Source: Streptomyces sp. 6-11-2 (GTDB lineage: Bacteria; Actinomycetota; Actinomycetes; Streptomycetales; Streptomycetaceae). Taken from it: a stretch of 64,000 nt of DNA. The notes under the pieces were generated by a model that saw only the letters and a list, made by a program, of their open reading frames with translations, was not told the DNA's origin and did no database searches. The DNA is taken from contig NZ_BJOR01000001.1 of assembly GCF_006540305.1 (NCBI RefSeq), positions 1,178,001-1,242,000 of the forward strand, written 5' to 3'. The translations under genes were made by a program, and so were the position numbers. Within the stretch, counting starts at the first letter, position 1. Every line of letters begins with the position of its first letter. Below, piece by piece: positions 10,423 through 19,900 of this stretch.

Positions 10423-10557
10423 CCGCACCTCCACGCTGATTGTGGTTCGGTAGCCTGACCGTTCGCGCAGCTTAATTCATTGCCATGCTCCCGTCAGGCC
10501 GACAGGGCCAGTCGGGTGTCGAACAGAGGTACGCGGGACCGGCTACCATGCGCGGCC

Positions 10558-11319
10558 ATGAACGACGACGTGCGCAACATCGTCCTGGGAGTGGCCGCGA
10601 CAGGGGTCAGCGCCGCGTTCGGCTGGCTGGCCCGCACCTATCTGTGGCGGCGCAGGCTGCGCCGCAAGCAGGCGTTCTTCGGGCTTCCCGACAACGCCGA
10701 GTCGCTGCTGGTGGTCAACCGCGACCCGGCGACGGCGGAACTCGCGGTGCACCGGTTCGACGTGTTCGCCCTGCTCGAACTGGCAGCACTGATCAAGAGC
10801 TGCGGCGCGAACGTCCAGATGGTCACCCAGGACTCGGTCCATCAGGGATTCGGCGAGCGCACGGAGTTCTGCGTGGGGGGTCCGGGGTCGAACCGGCGGA
10901 TGATGGCGCACATGTCCGCCATGCTGCCGGGCGTACGGGTGAACACCGACCGGGAGCCCGGCCCGGACCGGTGCGCCTTCCGGATCGGCACCGAGCACTA
11001 CCGCATGGACTCGGGCGTCACGGAGTACGTGCTGCTGGCGCGTCTCACCGCGGGCGAGCGCGGCGGCAGCCGGCCGGTGTTCCTGTTCTGCGGCCAGCGC
11101 GCGATCGACAACCAGGCCGCGACCCGCTATCTGGCCCGCAACCACGAGCGGCTGCACCGCAAGTACGGCAACGGCTCCTTCGTGCTGCTGCTGAAGGTGA
11201 TCAACTCCCAGGCCTACGGCCCGGACGTGGTCGAACTCGTCGCGGACGTGACCCGCGCGGCACGGACCCCCCTGCCGGAGCCCGAGAGCGATCCCTCAAC
11301 AAGCGTTACCAGCACGTAA
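10558..11319 (+). CDS. Conserved membrane-anchored protein of unknown function
   Basis: 253-aa protein. A single hydrophobic N-terminal segment (residues 7-25, IVLGVAATGVSAAFGWLA) followed by a basic WRRRLRRKQ cluster suggests one membrane anchor with the body in the cytoplasm. The body has alternating alpha/beta character (for example ESLLVVNRDPATAELAVHRF and RPVFLFCGQRAIDNQAATRY) that hints at a nucleotide- or ligand-binding fold, but no catalytic motif is recognised. The start is ATG 10558, the second of two close ATGs; the first opens a different, GC-biased shadow frame. Function cannot be assigned. No operon partner. Confidence 0.75.
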   Translation: MNDDVRNIVLGVAATGVSAAFGWLARTYLWRRRLRRKQAFFGLPDNAESLLVVNRDPATAELAVHRFDVFALLELAALIKSCGANVQMVTQDSVHQGFGERTEFCVGGPGSNRRMMAHMSAMLPGVRVNTDREPGPDRCAFRIGTEHYRMDSGVTEYVLLARLTAGERGGSRPVFLFCGQRAIDNQAATRYLARNHERLHRKYGNGSFVLLLKVINSQAYGPDVVELVADVTRAARTPLPEPESDPSTSVTST

Positions 11320-11685
11320 CTTACGGCGGCGCCCACGGCGAGCCGTCCGGTGTGGATCCGCGTCGAGCACAACCCGTCCGGCGCGCAGCTGACCTTCCCC
11401 TCGCCGGCGGACGACCCGTCATATCGGTCCGTCCCACCGCGCGAGCAGTGATCTCCGGCTGCCGCCGGCCGGGTATGGCTCTCTGTGACCTGCTGCCCCC
11501 TACGGTCGAGGGGCCGCCGTGGGGGTGCCTCACCCGGCAGCAGCGTCCCCGTCCCGGTGGCGGTGGGCCAAGGGGCGCCATCACCACAGGGACGAGCGGA
11601 ACATCGTAGTCGAGGTCGGGCGCGCCTGGCCCGGCGGTGTGGAGGAACGCCCTTCGGGGGCCGTGCGGCCACGCTCCTGCGGCGC
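11320..11685. other. Gene-free spacer between converging genes
   Basis: 366 bases between two stop codons. Open frames here (for example on the minus strand to 11689) have Pro/Arg/Gly-biased translations typical of out-of-frame GC-rich DNA. I see no RNA gene, no repeat and no strong hairpin. Confidence 0.5.
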
Positions 11686-12126
11686 TCACACCTCCGCGAT
11701 CTCCGCGTACAGCTGGGAGAGTTCGGGCACCCCGGAGCCGGCCCAGTCGTGGCCGGCGGTCACCACGTCGATCTCGCGTCCGGAGGCCAGCCTGACGACC
11801 GGCCGGCCGCCCGGCCCGATCTCCCAGCCCGCGCCGGGCACGGTCCGCACGACGACCGTGCCCAGGTACAGCCCGGCGTCGTTGCCGAGCCAGGTCAGGG
11901 TGTCCTCGTCGTCGCGCCAGCGCGGCAGCAACTGGTCCAGTGCCTCAAGGGAGGCGGCGGAGTCGTCGAGCCGGAGGCCCGCCCCGGACACCTGGGAACG
12001 CAACAGCTCGCACTCGGAGAGGAGTTGGGCGAGGCCCGCCCGGCCCTCGGATCCCTCGGGGAACACCACGGCACCGACGGACGAGTCCTGCCTCTTGCGC
12101 CACCTGCCGAGGAAAGGGATGTCCAT
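11686..12126 (-). CDS. Small conserved actinobacterial protein (DUF6278-like)
   Basis: 146-aa soluble protein beginning MDIPFLGRWRKRQDSS. It resembles a Streptomyces family I know as DUF6278, characterised by an N-terminal IPFL-x-WRKR motif, a central helical region (LLSECELLRSQ, LEALDQLLPRWR), and a C-terminal beta-rich part in which WLGNDAGLYLGTVVV and GREIDVVTAGHDW alternate. No catalytic residues are recognised and the function is unknown. The start at 12126 gives this conserved beginning; an upstream in-frame extension to 12183 is Cys/Pro-rich and unlikely. Confidence 0.7.
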   Translation of the reverse strand: MDIPFLGRWRKRQDSSVGAVVFPEGSEGRAGLAQLLSECELLRSQVSGAGLRLDDSAASLEALDQLLPRWRDDEDTLTWLGNDAGLYLGTVVVRTVPGAGWEIGPGGRPVVRLASGREIDVVTAGHDWAGSGVPELSQLYAEIAEV

Positions 12127-12188
12127 GGCCCCAGGGTGACATCCGCACCGCCGGTCGCACCACAGGCGCGCGGGCCCTGGCACCGCGC

Positions 12189-12227
12189 CCTGATCCGGCC
12201 TGATCCGGCCTGATCCGGCCTGATCCG
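12189..12227. repeat. 10-bp tandem repeat, about four copies
   Basis: The unit CCTGATCCGG is repeated head to tail nearly four times between two genes. It is a short, slippage-type array with no coding role. Confidence 0.8.
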
Positions 12228-12249
12228 AAGGAAAGACCCCATGCTGTGA

Positions 12250-12292
12250 CCGGAAAGGTTCACCGGCCCGCGACGCCCGGCAACCTTTCCGG
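12250..12292 (-). terminator. Hairpin terminator downstream of xth
   Basis: A perfect 11-bp stem, CCGGAAAGGTT (12250-12260) with AACCTTTCCGG (12282-12292), ends 8 bases before the xth stop codon region on the minus strand, with a 21-nt GC-rich loop. Confidence 0.7.
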
Positions 12293-12300
12293 CCACGGCA

Positions 12301-13080
12301 CTAGACGTCGAGGTCCACCACCACCGGGGCGTGGTCGGACGCGCCCTTGCCCTTGCGCTCCTCGCGGTCGACGTAGGAGTCGGTGACCGCCTTCGCGAAG
12401 GGCTCGTTGGCGTACACCAGGTCGATGCGCATGCCGCGGTTCTTGGGGAAGCAGAGCTGGCGGTAGTCCCAGTACGTGTAGGGGTGGTCGTACTTCAGGG
12501 GCCGGGGGACCACGTCCGAGAGGCCCACCTCGCGCAGGGCGGTCAGGGCGGCGCGCTCGGCCGGGGTGACGTGGGTGGCGCCCTCGAAGGCGGCGCGGTC
12601 GTAGACGTCGTCGTCCGTCGGCGCGACGTTGTAGTCGCCGAGGACGGCGAAGGGGCGGCTGCCGCCCGCGTCGCCGGCGACGGCCGCCCTGAGTGCCTCG
12701 AACCACTGGATCTTGTAGGCGTAGTGGGGGTGGTCCACCTCACGGCCGTTGGGCACGTACACCGACCAGACGCGGACCGGGCCGCAGGTCGCCGAGATGG
12801 CGCGGGGCTCCTCCACGCCCTCGTAGCCGGGGCCGCCGGGCAGGCCGCGGACCACGTCCTCGAGCCCGACGCGGGAGAGCACCGCCACGCCGTTCCACCG
12901 TCCGGTCGCGTGGACCGCCGCCTCGTAGCCCAGTTCGCGCAGCTGGTCGAAGGGGAACTGGTCCTCGGCGACCTTGGCCTCCTGGAGGCACAGCACGTCC
13001 GTGCCGCTGCTCTCCAGCCAGGCCAGCAGCCTGGGCAGACGGGCGGTGATCGAGTTCACGTTCCAGGTCGCGATGCGCAT
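12301..13080 (-). CDS. xth: Exodeoxyribonuclease III / AP endonuclease
   Basis: 259-aa exonuclease III of the endonuclease/exonuclease/phosphatase family, acting in base excision repair at abasic sites and 3' blocked ends. Visible motifs: ATWNVNSI at the N-terminus (metal-site Asn), CLQEAK (catalytic Glu), SVYVPNG, VLGDYNVAPTD (Asp and Asn of the active site), MRIDLVYAN, and the C-terminal ASDHAPVVVDLD with the Asp-His pair. Length and motif order are those of E. coli Xth. It is the last gene of a same-strand run with the MBL hydrolase 57 bp upstream, and has its own terminator. Confidence 0.95.
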   Translation of the reverse strand: MRIATWNVNSITARLPRLLAWLESSGTDVLCLQEAKVAEDQFPFDQLRELGYEAAVHATGRWNGVAVLSRVGLEDVVRGLPGGPGYEGVEEPRAISATCGPVRVWSVYVPNGREVDHPHYAYKIQWFEALRAAVAGDAGGSRPFAVLGDYNVAPTDDDVYDRAAFEGATHVTPAERAALTALREVGLSDVVPRPLKYDHPYTYWDYRQLCFPKNRGMRIDLVYANEPFAKAVTDSYVDREERKGKGASDHAPVVVDLDV

Positions 13081-13137
13081 GCCTCACAACCTACCGGGCA
13101 CCGCTGACAACGCCCTCCGCCCGGCTCCGGGCCCGGC

Positions 13138-13773
13138 TCAGACCTCCGCCGACGCGCCCGGCGTCAGCCGCAGGTGCTCCGCACCGCCCAGGGCGCCGAT
13201 CTGCCGGTCGTAGATCGGGCGGGCCAGATCGGTCAGGAGGGCGTCGTGGATGTCGTAGGCGCGCTGCGGCCCGACCTCGCGGACGTAGTCGATCACCTCG
13301 GAGATCTTGTTCCATGGCGCCATCACCGGCAGCATCAGCGTCTCGACCGGGACGTCCGGCACGGTGAGCGCGTCGCCCGGGTGGAAGACCCGGCCGCCGT
13401 CGACGAGGTAGCCGACGTTGGTGATGCGCGGGATGTCCGGGTGGATCACCGCGTGCAGCTCGCCGTGGACCTGCACGTCGAAGCCCGCGGCGGTGAAGGT
13501 GTCGCCGTGGCCGACGGTGTGGACGCGGCCCGGGAAGGCGGCGGCGATCTGCTCCGCGACGGACTTCAGGGTCCAGATCTCGGCGCCGGGGCGGGACTCC
13601 AGGGCGGCGCGCAGACGCCCCTCGTCGAAATGGTCGGCGTGCTCGTGGGTGACCAGGATCGCGTCCGCGCCGGACGCGGCGTCCTGCTCGCTGAACCCGC
13701 CGGGATCGATGACGAGCGTCCGCCCGTCCTTCTCCAGACGAACGCAGGCGTGCGCCTTCTTCGTGAGTCTCAT
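13138..13773 (-). CDS. MBL-fold metal-dependent hydrolase
   Basis: 211-aa metallo-beta-lactamase fold protein. The metal-binding signature THEHADHFD is at about residues 42-50; further ligands are likely the His of HGELHAVIHP and the Asp of VFHPGDAL. It belongs to the UlaG-like L-ascorbate lactonase subgroup by pattern (MRLTKKAHACVRLEKDGRTLVIDPG start). The substrate is not predictable from sequence. Same strand as xth and the PcaL-type gene, but a hairpin at 13788 separates it from the latter. Confidence 0.85.
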   Translation of the reverse strand: MRLTKKAHACVRLEKDGRTLVIDPGGFSEQDAASGADAILVTHEHADHFDEGRLRAALESRPGAEIWTLKSVAEQIAAAFPGRVHTVGHGDTFTAAGFDVQVHGELHAVIHPDIPRITNVGYLVDGGRVFHPGDALTVPDVPVETLMLPVMAPWNKISEVIDYVREVGPQRAYDIHDALLTDLARPIYDRQIGALGGAEHLRLTPGASAEV

Positions 13774-13787
13774 GCTCCCCAGCCTGG

Positions 13788-13816
13788 ACCACCCGCGCGC
13801 CGGGCGCGCGGGTGGT
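13788..13816 (-). terminator. Perfect GC hairpin between the PcaL-type gene and the MBL gene
   Basis: ACCACCCGCGCGCC and GGCGCGCGGGTGGT form a 14-bp stem around a single base, directly after the stop of the PcaL-type gene as read on the minus strand, and before the MBL hydrolase start. Confidence 0.65.
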
Positions 13817-13853
13817 TCCCGGTGGCGGCGCCCGGCCGGAGGTCACGCCGGGG

Positions 13854-15149
13854 TCACTCCGTGAGCGTCGTCTCCTCGCGTATGACCTGCTGGGCGATCC
13901 CGAAGGCGGCGCCCGCCGCGGGAATCCCGCAGTACACCGCGGTCTGCAGCAGCACCTCCTTGATCTCGTCCGGGGTCAGTCCGTTGCGCAGGGCGGCCCG
14001 GGTGTGGGCGGCGAGGTCCTGGAGGTGGCCGCCCGCGACCAGGGCGGTGAGGGCGACGCTGCTGCGGGTGCGCCGGTCCAGGCCGGGCCGGTCCCAGATC
14101 TCGCCCCAGGCGTAGCGGGTCAGGAACTCCTGGAAGTCGCCGGAGAAGTCCTCCGCCTCGGCGAGCGCCCCGTCCACGTGCGCGTCGCCCAGCACCTCGC
14201 GGCGGATCTTCAGACCGATGTCGTACCGGTCCGGCCCGCCCGCCACCTGCGCCGGTACGGGCGCCGGGGCGATCTCGGCGATGGGCGAGACCTGCGGGGG
14301 CGCGGCGAGCACCGGCTTGACCGGGGGCCGGACGATCGCCATGTGTCCCGTGGTCGAGTCGTATCCGGGGTGCCAGGCGGTGGAGAAGTGCCGGACCAGC
14401 AGGTCGGTCACGGCGACGGGCTGCTCCACCGGCACCAGGTGGGAGGCGCCGGGCACGACGGCCAGGCGCGCGTCGCGGATGCCGGCGACCAGGGTGCGTG
14501 CCTCGGCGGGGCCGGTGACCTGGTCGTCGGAGCCGACCAGGACCAGCGTGGGCACGCCGATGCGGCCGAGGTCGGCGCGGGCGTCGAAGACGGCCAGCGC
14601 CTCGCAGGCGGCGATGTAGCAGCCGGGGTCGGTGGTGCGCACCATCTGCACGGCCCAGTCGGTGATCGCGGGCTGCGCGGCGGCGAAACCGCTGGTGAAC
14701 CAGCGTTCCGGGGAGGTGCGGGCGATCGGGTCGAGACCGTTCGTCCGCACGATCACCCCGCGCTGCCGGAACTCGTCGGGAGTGCCGAACCGCGGCGATG
14801 TGGCGATCAGGGCGAGGGAGGCGAGGCGCTCCGGGTGGCGCAGCGCCAGTTCGACGCCGATCGCGCCGCCGAGCGCGCACCCGGCGTAGCCGAAGCGCTG
14901 TACGCCCAGTCCGTCCAGGGTGGCCAGCAGCCGGGTGACCAGGTCGGAGACCGAGTCGGCGGGGTGCGCGGGCGCTCCGCCGTGTCCCGGCAGGTCGAAC
15001 CGGAAGACACGCCACTGCTTCGTCAGCTCCGGGACCTGCCGGTCCCACATGTGCCAGGTCGTACCCAGTGAGGGACCCAAGATCAGGACTGGGGCGTCTT
15101 CCCGCCCGTCGAAGCGGTATTGCAGGGTGTTCGTCGGTGTGTCACTCAC
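13854..15149 (-). CDS. pcaL: PcaL-type fusion: 3-oxoadipate enol-lactonase-like / 4-carboxymuconolactone decarboxylase
   Basis: 431-aa two-domain protein. Residues ~1-260 are an alpha/beta hydrolase like PcaD, with the oxyanion GPSLGTTWHMWD, the acid in VGSDDQVTGP and the catalytic His in PGASHLVPVEQP. Residues ~305-431 are a carboxymuconolactone decarboxylase domain (AALRNGLTPDEIKEVLLQT, then AVYCGIPAAGAAFG). The fusion normally serves the protocatechuate branch of the beta-ketoadipate pathway. Two oddities: the nucleophile elbow reads G-C-A-L-G-G, with Ala (residue 92) where PcaD has Ser, and no other pca gene is nearby. GTG 15149 is preferred for its upstream AGGG; GTG 15158 is possible. 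Confidence 0.85.
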   Translation of the reverse strand: MSDTPTNTLQYRFDGREDAPVLILGPSLGTTWHMWDRQVPELTKQWRVFRFDLPGHGGAPAHPADSVSDLVTRLLATLDGLGVQRFGYAGCALGGAIGVELALRHPERLASLALIATSPRFGTPDEFRQRGVIVRTNGLDPIARTSPERWFTSGFAAAQPAITDWAVQMVRTTDPGCYIAACEALAVFDARADLGRIGVPTLVLVGSDDQVTGPAEARTLVAGIRDARLAVVPGASHLVPVEQPVAVTDLLVRHFSTAWHPGYDSTTGHMAIVRPPVKPVLAAPPQVSPIAEIAPAPVPAQVAGGPDRYDIGLKIRREVLGDAHVDGALAEAEDFSGDFQEFLTRYAWGEIWDRPGLDRRTRSSVALTALVAGGHLQDLAAHTRAALRNGLTPDEIKEVLLQTAVYCGIPAAGAAFGIAQQVIREETTLTE

Positions 15150-15418
15150 GCCCTGCACGCTCTCACATCACACAAATTCTCACGTGCTTGGGTCGGAGCC
15201 CCTCGCAAGCCGCCCCAGGTTGTGGTGACTTCGCGAAGATCCTCTCCTTCTCGGCTTCAGCGGGAAGTGACGGTCTCTCCTCAGAGGTGTGCAACGCCTG
15301 TCGCTTTCGCCGGCTGGCCGACGGCGCCTTCCTGCGGCCGGCCGCCGCGACCCCCGAGGAGCGGATGGGCCGGACCGTCCGGGCTGCCGCGTCCGAGTGG
15401 GGGGTGTAAGCAGGAAGC

Positions 15419-16528
15419 ATGCGTCCAGGGCGGCGGATCTCGCACCGCTTCCACTCGTGGCAGGCCAGCGACGCTCTGCTCGCGGTGCCGCTCGGTCTGA
15501 TCGCCGCCATCCTCGTCGCCGACATTCTGACCGGGCCCCATGTGCCGCTGGGGCCGCTGCTGATCGTGGCACCCGCGATCACCGCGTCCTTCGCCAGTCC
15601 CTTCGTCACCGCTCTGGTCGGCGCCATCGCCGTGGGGGCCCTGCTCGGCGTCGGCGCGGGGTTCCGCCTGCTGACCACGGAGAGCGTCGGCGCGCAGATC
15701 ATCTCCCTGGTCGTGGTCTCGGTGGTCGTGACGGTGTTCCGCTATCTGCGCGAGCGGCACAACCGCGAGCTGGAGCAGGTACGCAGAGTGTCGGAGGCCG
15801 CGCAGCGAGTGGTGCTCAGGCCCTTGCCCAGGCGCATCGGGCCGCTGCGGGTGGCGTCGGTGTACCTGGCGGCTCAGGAGGAGGCGCTGATCGGCGGCGA
15901 CCTGTACGCGGCCGTCCGCACCCCGACCGGCACGCGGCTGATCATCGGCGATGTGATGGGCAAGGGCCTGACCGCGATGGGCGACGCCTCGCTGCTGCTG
16001 GGCGCGTTCCGGGAGGCCGCGCACCGGAAGGCGGCCCTGCCCGAGCTGATGGCCTACCTGGAGCGCAGTGTGTGCTGGAACCTGGCCGAGCCCACCGAGC
16101 CGGGCCAGGAGGGAGAATGCTTCATCACGGCCGCGATCATCGACATCCCCGACGCGCTGCCGCAGGCGCAGATGGTGACCTGCGGGCACCCGCCGCCGTT
16201 GCTGCTGCGCGGCCGGCAGGCCGTCACGCTGCGCCCCAGCGCTCCCGCTCCGCCGCTGGGCCTGGGCGAGCTGGGCACACCGGAGTACCGGGTGGACACC
16301 TTCCAGCTGGAGCCCGGGGATCTCCTGCTGCTCTACACCGACGGTGTGGTCGAAGCACGCGACCCCGGGGGCGTCTTCTACCCGCTCGCCGCACGGGCCA
16401 TCTCCTGGGCGCAGGACAGCCCGGTGGCTCTGGTCCATCACCTGCGGGCCGATCTCCTGGACCACGTCGGCGGGCGCCTGGCCGACGACGCCGCCGTGGT
16501 CGCGCTGCAACGCACCGCCGGCCCTTAG
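15419..16528 (+). CDS. Membrane-bound PP2C/SpoIIE-type serine phosphatase
   Basis: 369-aa regulator. Three to four hydrophobic segments fill residues 18-110 (for example LLAVPLGLIAAILVADIL and IISLVVVSVVVTVFRYL). A SpoIIE-type PP2C domain follows from about 135: GGDLYAAV (metal site), IIGDVMGKG, CGHPPPLLL, LLLYTDGVVEARD and the C-terminal DDAAVVAL with the paired Asp. This architecture is very common in Streptomyces, where such phosphatases act on anti-sigma-factor antagonists; its partner is not encoded here. ATG 15419 has AGGA a few bases upstream. Confidence 0.9.
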   Translation: MRPGRRISHRFHSWQASDALLAVPLGLIAAILVADILTGPHVPLGPLLIVAPAITASFASPFVTALVGAIAVGALLGVGAGFRLLTTESVGAQIISLVVVSVVVTVFRYLRERHNRELEQVRRVSEAAQRVVLRPLPRRIGPLRVASVYLAAQEEALIGGDLYAAVRTPTGTRLIIGDVMGKGLTAMGDASLLLGAFREAAHRKAALPELMAYLERSVCWNLAEPTEPGQEGECFITAAIIDIPDALPQAQMVTCGHPPPLLLRGRQAVTLRPSAPAPPLGLGELGTPEYRVDTFQLEPGDLLLLYTDGVVEARDPGGVFYPLAARAISWAQDSPVALVHHLRADLLDHVGGRLADDAAVVALQRTAGP

Positions 16529-16600
16529 GCCACGGAAGTCCGCGGAAGCCCACGGAGCAGGTGCTGGCCATCCACGGAGCAGGCACGGGCCGCCGACGGG
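16529..16600. other. Spacer before the 115-bp repeat array
   Basis: Short GC-rich stretch joining the phosphatase stop to the repeat block. No gene or hairpin is recognised. Confidence 0.4.
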
Positions 16601-16920
16601 ATCAGGCGGGGCCTCGTCCGAGGGGCCGCCAGGTCCGCCCCTCGGGTCCGGCAAGGCCGCCCACGGGGTCCGGCAGGACGCCCACGGATCCGGCGGGCAC
16701 CGGGCTGCCTACGGGATCAGGCGGGGCCTCGCCGACGGCCCCCGGAGGTCCGCCCCTCGGGTCCGGCAAGGCCGCCCACGGATCCGGCAGAGCGCCCACG
16801 GATCCGGCAGGCACCGGGCTGCCTACGAGATCCAGGCGGGGCCTCGTCCGAGGGGCCGCCAGGGCCGCCCCTCGGGTCCGGCAAGTCCTGCGGGGTCCGG
16901 CAGGACGCCCACAGGTCCGG
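16601..16920. repeat. 115-bp imperfect direct repeat, about 2.8 copies
   Basis: Units start at 16601, 16716 and 16830, each opening with ATC-(C)AGGCGGGGCCTCG and sharing blocks such as GTCCGCCCCTCGGGTCCGGC and CCCACGGATCCGGC. Shorter GGTCCGGCA and GATCCGGCA motifs recur within the unit. There is no convincing gene across it. The array sits at the 3' end of the SWIM gene, whose own coding part is also rich in tandem duplications. Confidence 0.8.
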
Positions 16921-16930
16921 CAGGGGGCCG

Positions 16931-19900
16931 TCAGACGGCGCCCGGTGGGCCCAGGCCGGTCAGGGCGCCGACCGGGTCGAGGTCGGGGGTGCCGCGGGGC
17001 CACCAGTCGTCGCGGTCCGGCTCCGATTCGTACGCGTACCACAGGCCGTCCCGGCCCAGGCGGAGCTGGAGGTGGCCGCGGGGGTGGGTGAGCCGGTTGC
17101 GCCAGGGGCGGAAGGCCGGCAGGTCGGCGGCGAGGAGCAGCGGGCGCGCCCGGTCGAAGCGGCCGGCCGGCGGGTCCCAGGGCTCCTCCAGGACGGCGAG
17201 TCCTTCCGGGCCGCCCTGCCGCCAGGCCGCCACCGCCCGCGCCAGTTCGGCCGTGCCGCGGCCGGTGGCGGAGGCGAGCGAGGCGTACAGGGAGCGGGTG
17301 GCCGCGGTCAGTCCGGAGCCGGGTCGGGCGGCCGCGAGGCGTACCGCGTCCTGCCACAGTGTGAGCCCGCCGACCGGGTCGCGGCCGGTGGTGAGCAGGG
17401 CGTGGGCGCGGGCGGCGGCGTCCGTGGCCAGCTGGTCCAGGGCGAACGGGTCGGGGCCGCCCGGTGCCGCCGGATACACCGGGGGCTGCTCCGGGTGCGG
17501 GGGCGCGGGCAACGGAGCGGGCAGCGGCGGGCGTCGCCGCTCGGCCAGTGCCTCGCCCGCGCGCACGCCCGGGAACGGCTCCGGTTCCCGCTCCTGCGCG
17601 GCGCGGGCCGCGCGGGTGGCGTTCAGCCGGGACAGGGCGTCGAGCAGTTCCCGCTCGCCCCGGCCGCGGAGCAGCAGCAGGACGAAGGGGTCCGCGTCCA
17701 GCAGGCGTGCGGTCTGGTAACAGAGGGCGGCGGCGTGTTTGCAGGGGTGGCCGTGGTCGGGGCAGCTGCAGTGCGGCTCCAGGTCTCCGGGGCCGGGGAG
17801 CAGCGGGACCCCGCAGTCGGCGAGCGACTGGGGCATCTCCTTGTCGAGGAGCGCGGCGATGTGCCCGGGGCGCTCCGCGACGGCGTCCAGGAACCGGTCC
17901 CAGTCGGCGTCGTCCAGCGTCCGCAGCCGCACCTGGACCCGGTACGGGCGCGGCCGGCTCCCCTGCACGTATGCCAGGACCAGCCCCGGGGTGACCGTGA
18001 CGGCGTCCACGTGCCCCGTCCGCGCGTACCCACGCCCACGGGCCAGCCGCGCCACGTCCAGCGCGCCCTCCTCCAGCGCGTCGACCCATGCGTCGCCCCA
18101 CCAGGTCTCGGCGAACCGCTCCCCTTCCACCGCCCGCGCCGGGAACGCCGGAAAGGTACGCCGAAGTTCGCCGTCCCGGCGGGGGGAAGCCATGGTCCGG
18201 GGGACCTGGGGCGGCGCGGGGGGCTCGGCGCCGTCCCGGCGGGGGGAAGCCATGGTCCGGGGGACCCGGGGCGGCGCGGGGGGCTCGGCGCCGTCCCGCG
18301 CCGGTGAGAACGAGGCACTTCCGGAGCCCGCCCCGGCCGAGGACGGGGACGACTGGCGGCCGTACGCCCGCCTCCCTGCCGAGGGGGCTTCCGGGGTGCC
18401 TGCCGAGGGGACGTCCGCGGTGCCTACCGAGGGGGCGTCCGGGGCGCCTGTCCAGGGGGCGTCCGGGGCGCCCGTTGAGACGCCGTCCCGCGTCGTGGCT
18501 GAGGGGGCGCCCGGAGTGCCTGCCGAGGCGCTGTCCCGCATCGCGGCTGAGGGGGCGTCCGGAGCGCCCGCCGAGACGCCGTCCGGGACGCCCTCCCCCG
18601 TCGCCACCGAGGGGGCGCCCGAGGTACCCGCTGACGCGCAGTGCCGCGGTGCGGCTGAGGGGGCGTCCGGGGCACGCTCCGAGGCGCCCTCACCCATCGC
18701 CGCCCAGGCGCCGTCCGGAGGGCCTGCCGGGGCCCACTCCTCCGTCCCCACCGAGAGGGCGTCGGGGTTGGCACCCAGAGTGCCGGGCTGTGGGGTGGGG
18801 TTCGGTGGACTGTCACAGGGTGCGGACGAGGTGGCCACGGAGGGGGCGACGGGGGTGCCCTTCTGCGGCGTGCGGTTCGGAGAGCCGCCGGACGGGGTGG
18901 GCGACGTGTCGGCGTGGGAGGCGACAGAGCCGCCGTCCTGCGGCGCGCGGCTCGGAGAGCCGTCGGCCGGGGCGCCCGAGGTAACAGTGGGCGTCAGGAC
19001 GCCCCGCAATGCGGCAGCCCAAGCGGCGGTCGGGATGGCTGCCAGGGGGCCCGCAGTAGCGAGGTCCTCCCCCGAGGACACGGGTGTGGGCGGGAACGTC
19101 CGGGGCTCAGGGCTTCCTTGATCGGTCGGGCTGTTGCCGCCGGCGTTCGCATCGTGGCCCGGCGCAGCCGGGGGCGTCCGGAAGGGACCGGTGGGCGCGC
19201 CGGCGTGGGTGCCTGCCCCGTCGTGTGCGGCGGCGGTTCCGGCCGGGGACTCGGCGGGCGCCGGCGGCGTCGCTCGACGCGGGGCCGGGGTCCGACGGCG
19301 AGCGGCCCTGGTCTCCGCCTGCGTGGCCTCCGCACGGGCCGCCCGCCGGGCCAGGGCGCCGCGCAGCGCCTCCCGCGCGGCCTCCGAGGGACGTGCCCCC
19401 GCGGGCCGCCGTGGCGCGGCGCCGTCCACCGGAGCGCCGAACGGCACCTCCGGCCGGGGTACCGACTCGGCCGCGTCCGCCGAGGGCACGGCCTCCGCGG
19501 GGCGGGCCCCAACCGACCGCCGCGACGCGGCGCCATCCGCCGGTCCGCCGGAGGCCGCCTCCGACCGGGGCACCGACTCGTCCGCGTCCACCTCCGGCAC
19601 GGCCTCCGAGAAATGGGCCCCAGCCGACCGCAGCGCCGCGCCGTCCACCGGAGCGCCGAAGGGCGCCTCCGGCCGAGGCACCGACTCATCCACGTCCGCG
19701 TCCCGCACGACCTCCGAAAAACGCGCCCCAGCCGACCACCGCGACGCGACGCCCTCCACCGGACCGCCGGAGGCCGCCTCCGACCGAGGCACCGACTCAT
19801 CCGTGTCCGCGTCCTGGACAGTGGCCCCGTCGTCCGCGGGACCGTCGCCGCGCCGGGCGTTCACCGCGCGCCGCAAGGCGTCCCGTGCGGCGTCCCCGGG

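Noticed and set aside
11321..11689. 122-codon minus-strand frame in the convergent spacer
   Set aside because: Compositionally a shadow frame; overlaps the stop region of the DUF6278-like gene and has no motif.
15287..15409. Possible 40-aa gene upstream of the SpoIIE phosphatase
   Set aside because: Has a GTG and a CNACRF-like start, but no good ribosome site and no family resemblance; ordinary for a GC-rich spacer.
15159..15418. tRNA or other RNA gene in the A/T-richer spacer
   Set aside because: No cloverleaf or conserved tRNA loop sequence could be found by eye.
16601..16920. CRISPR-like array
   Set aside because: Units are 115 bp and imperfect throughout, without short constant repeats and unique spacers, and no cas gene is present.
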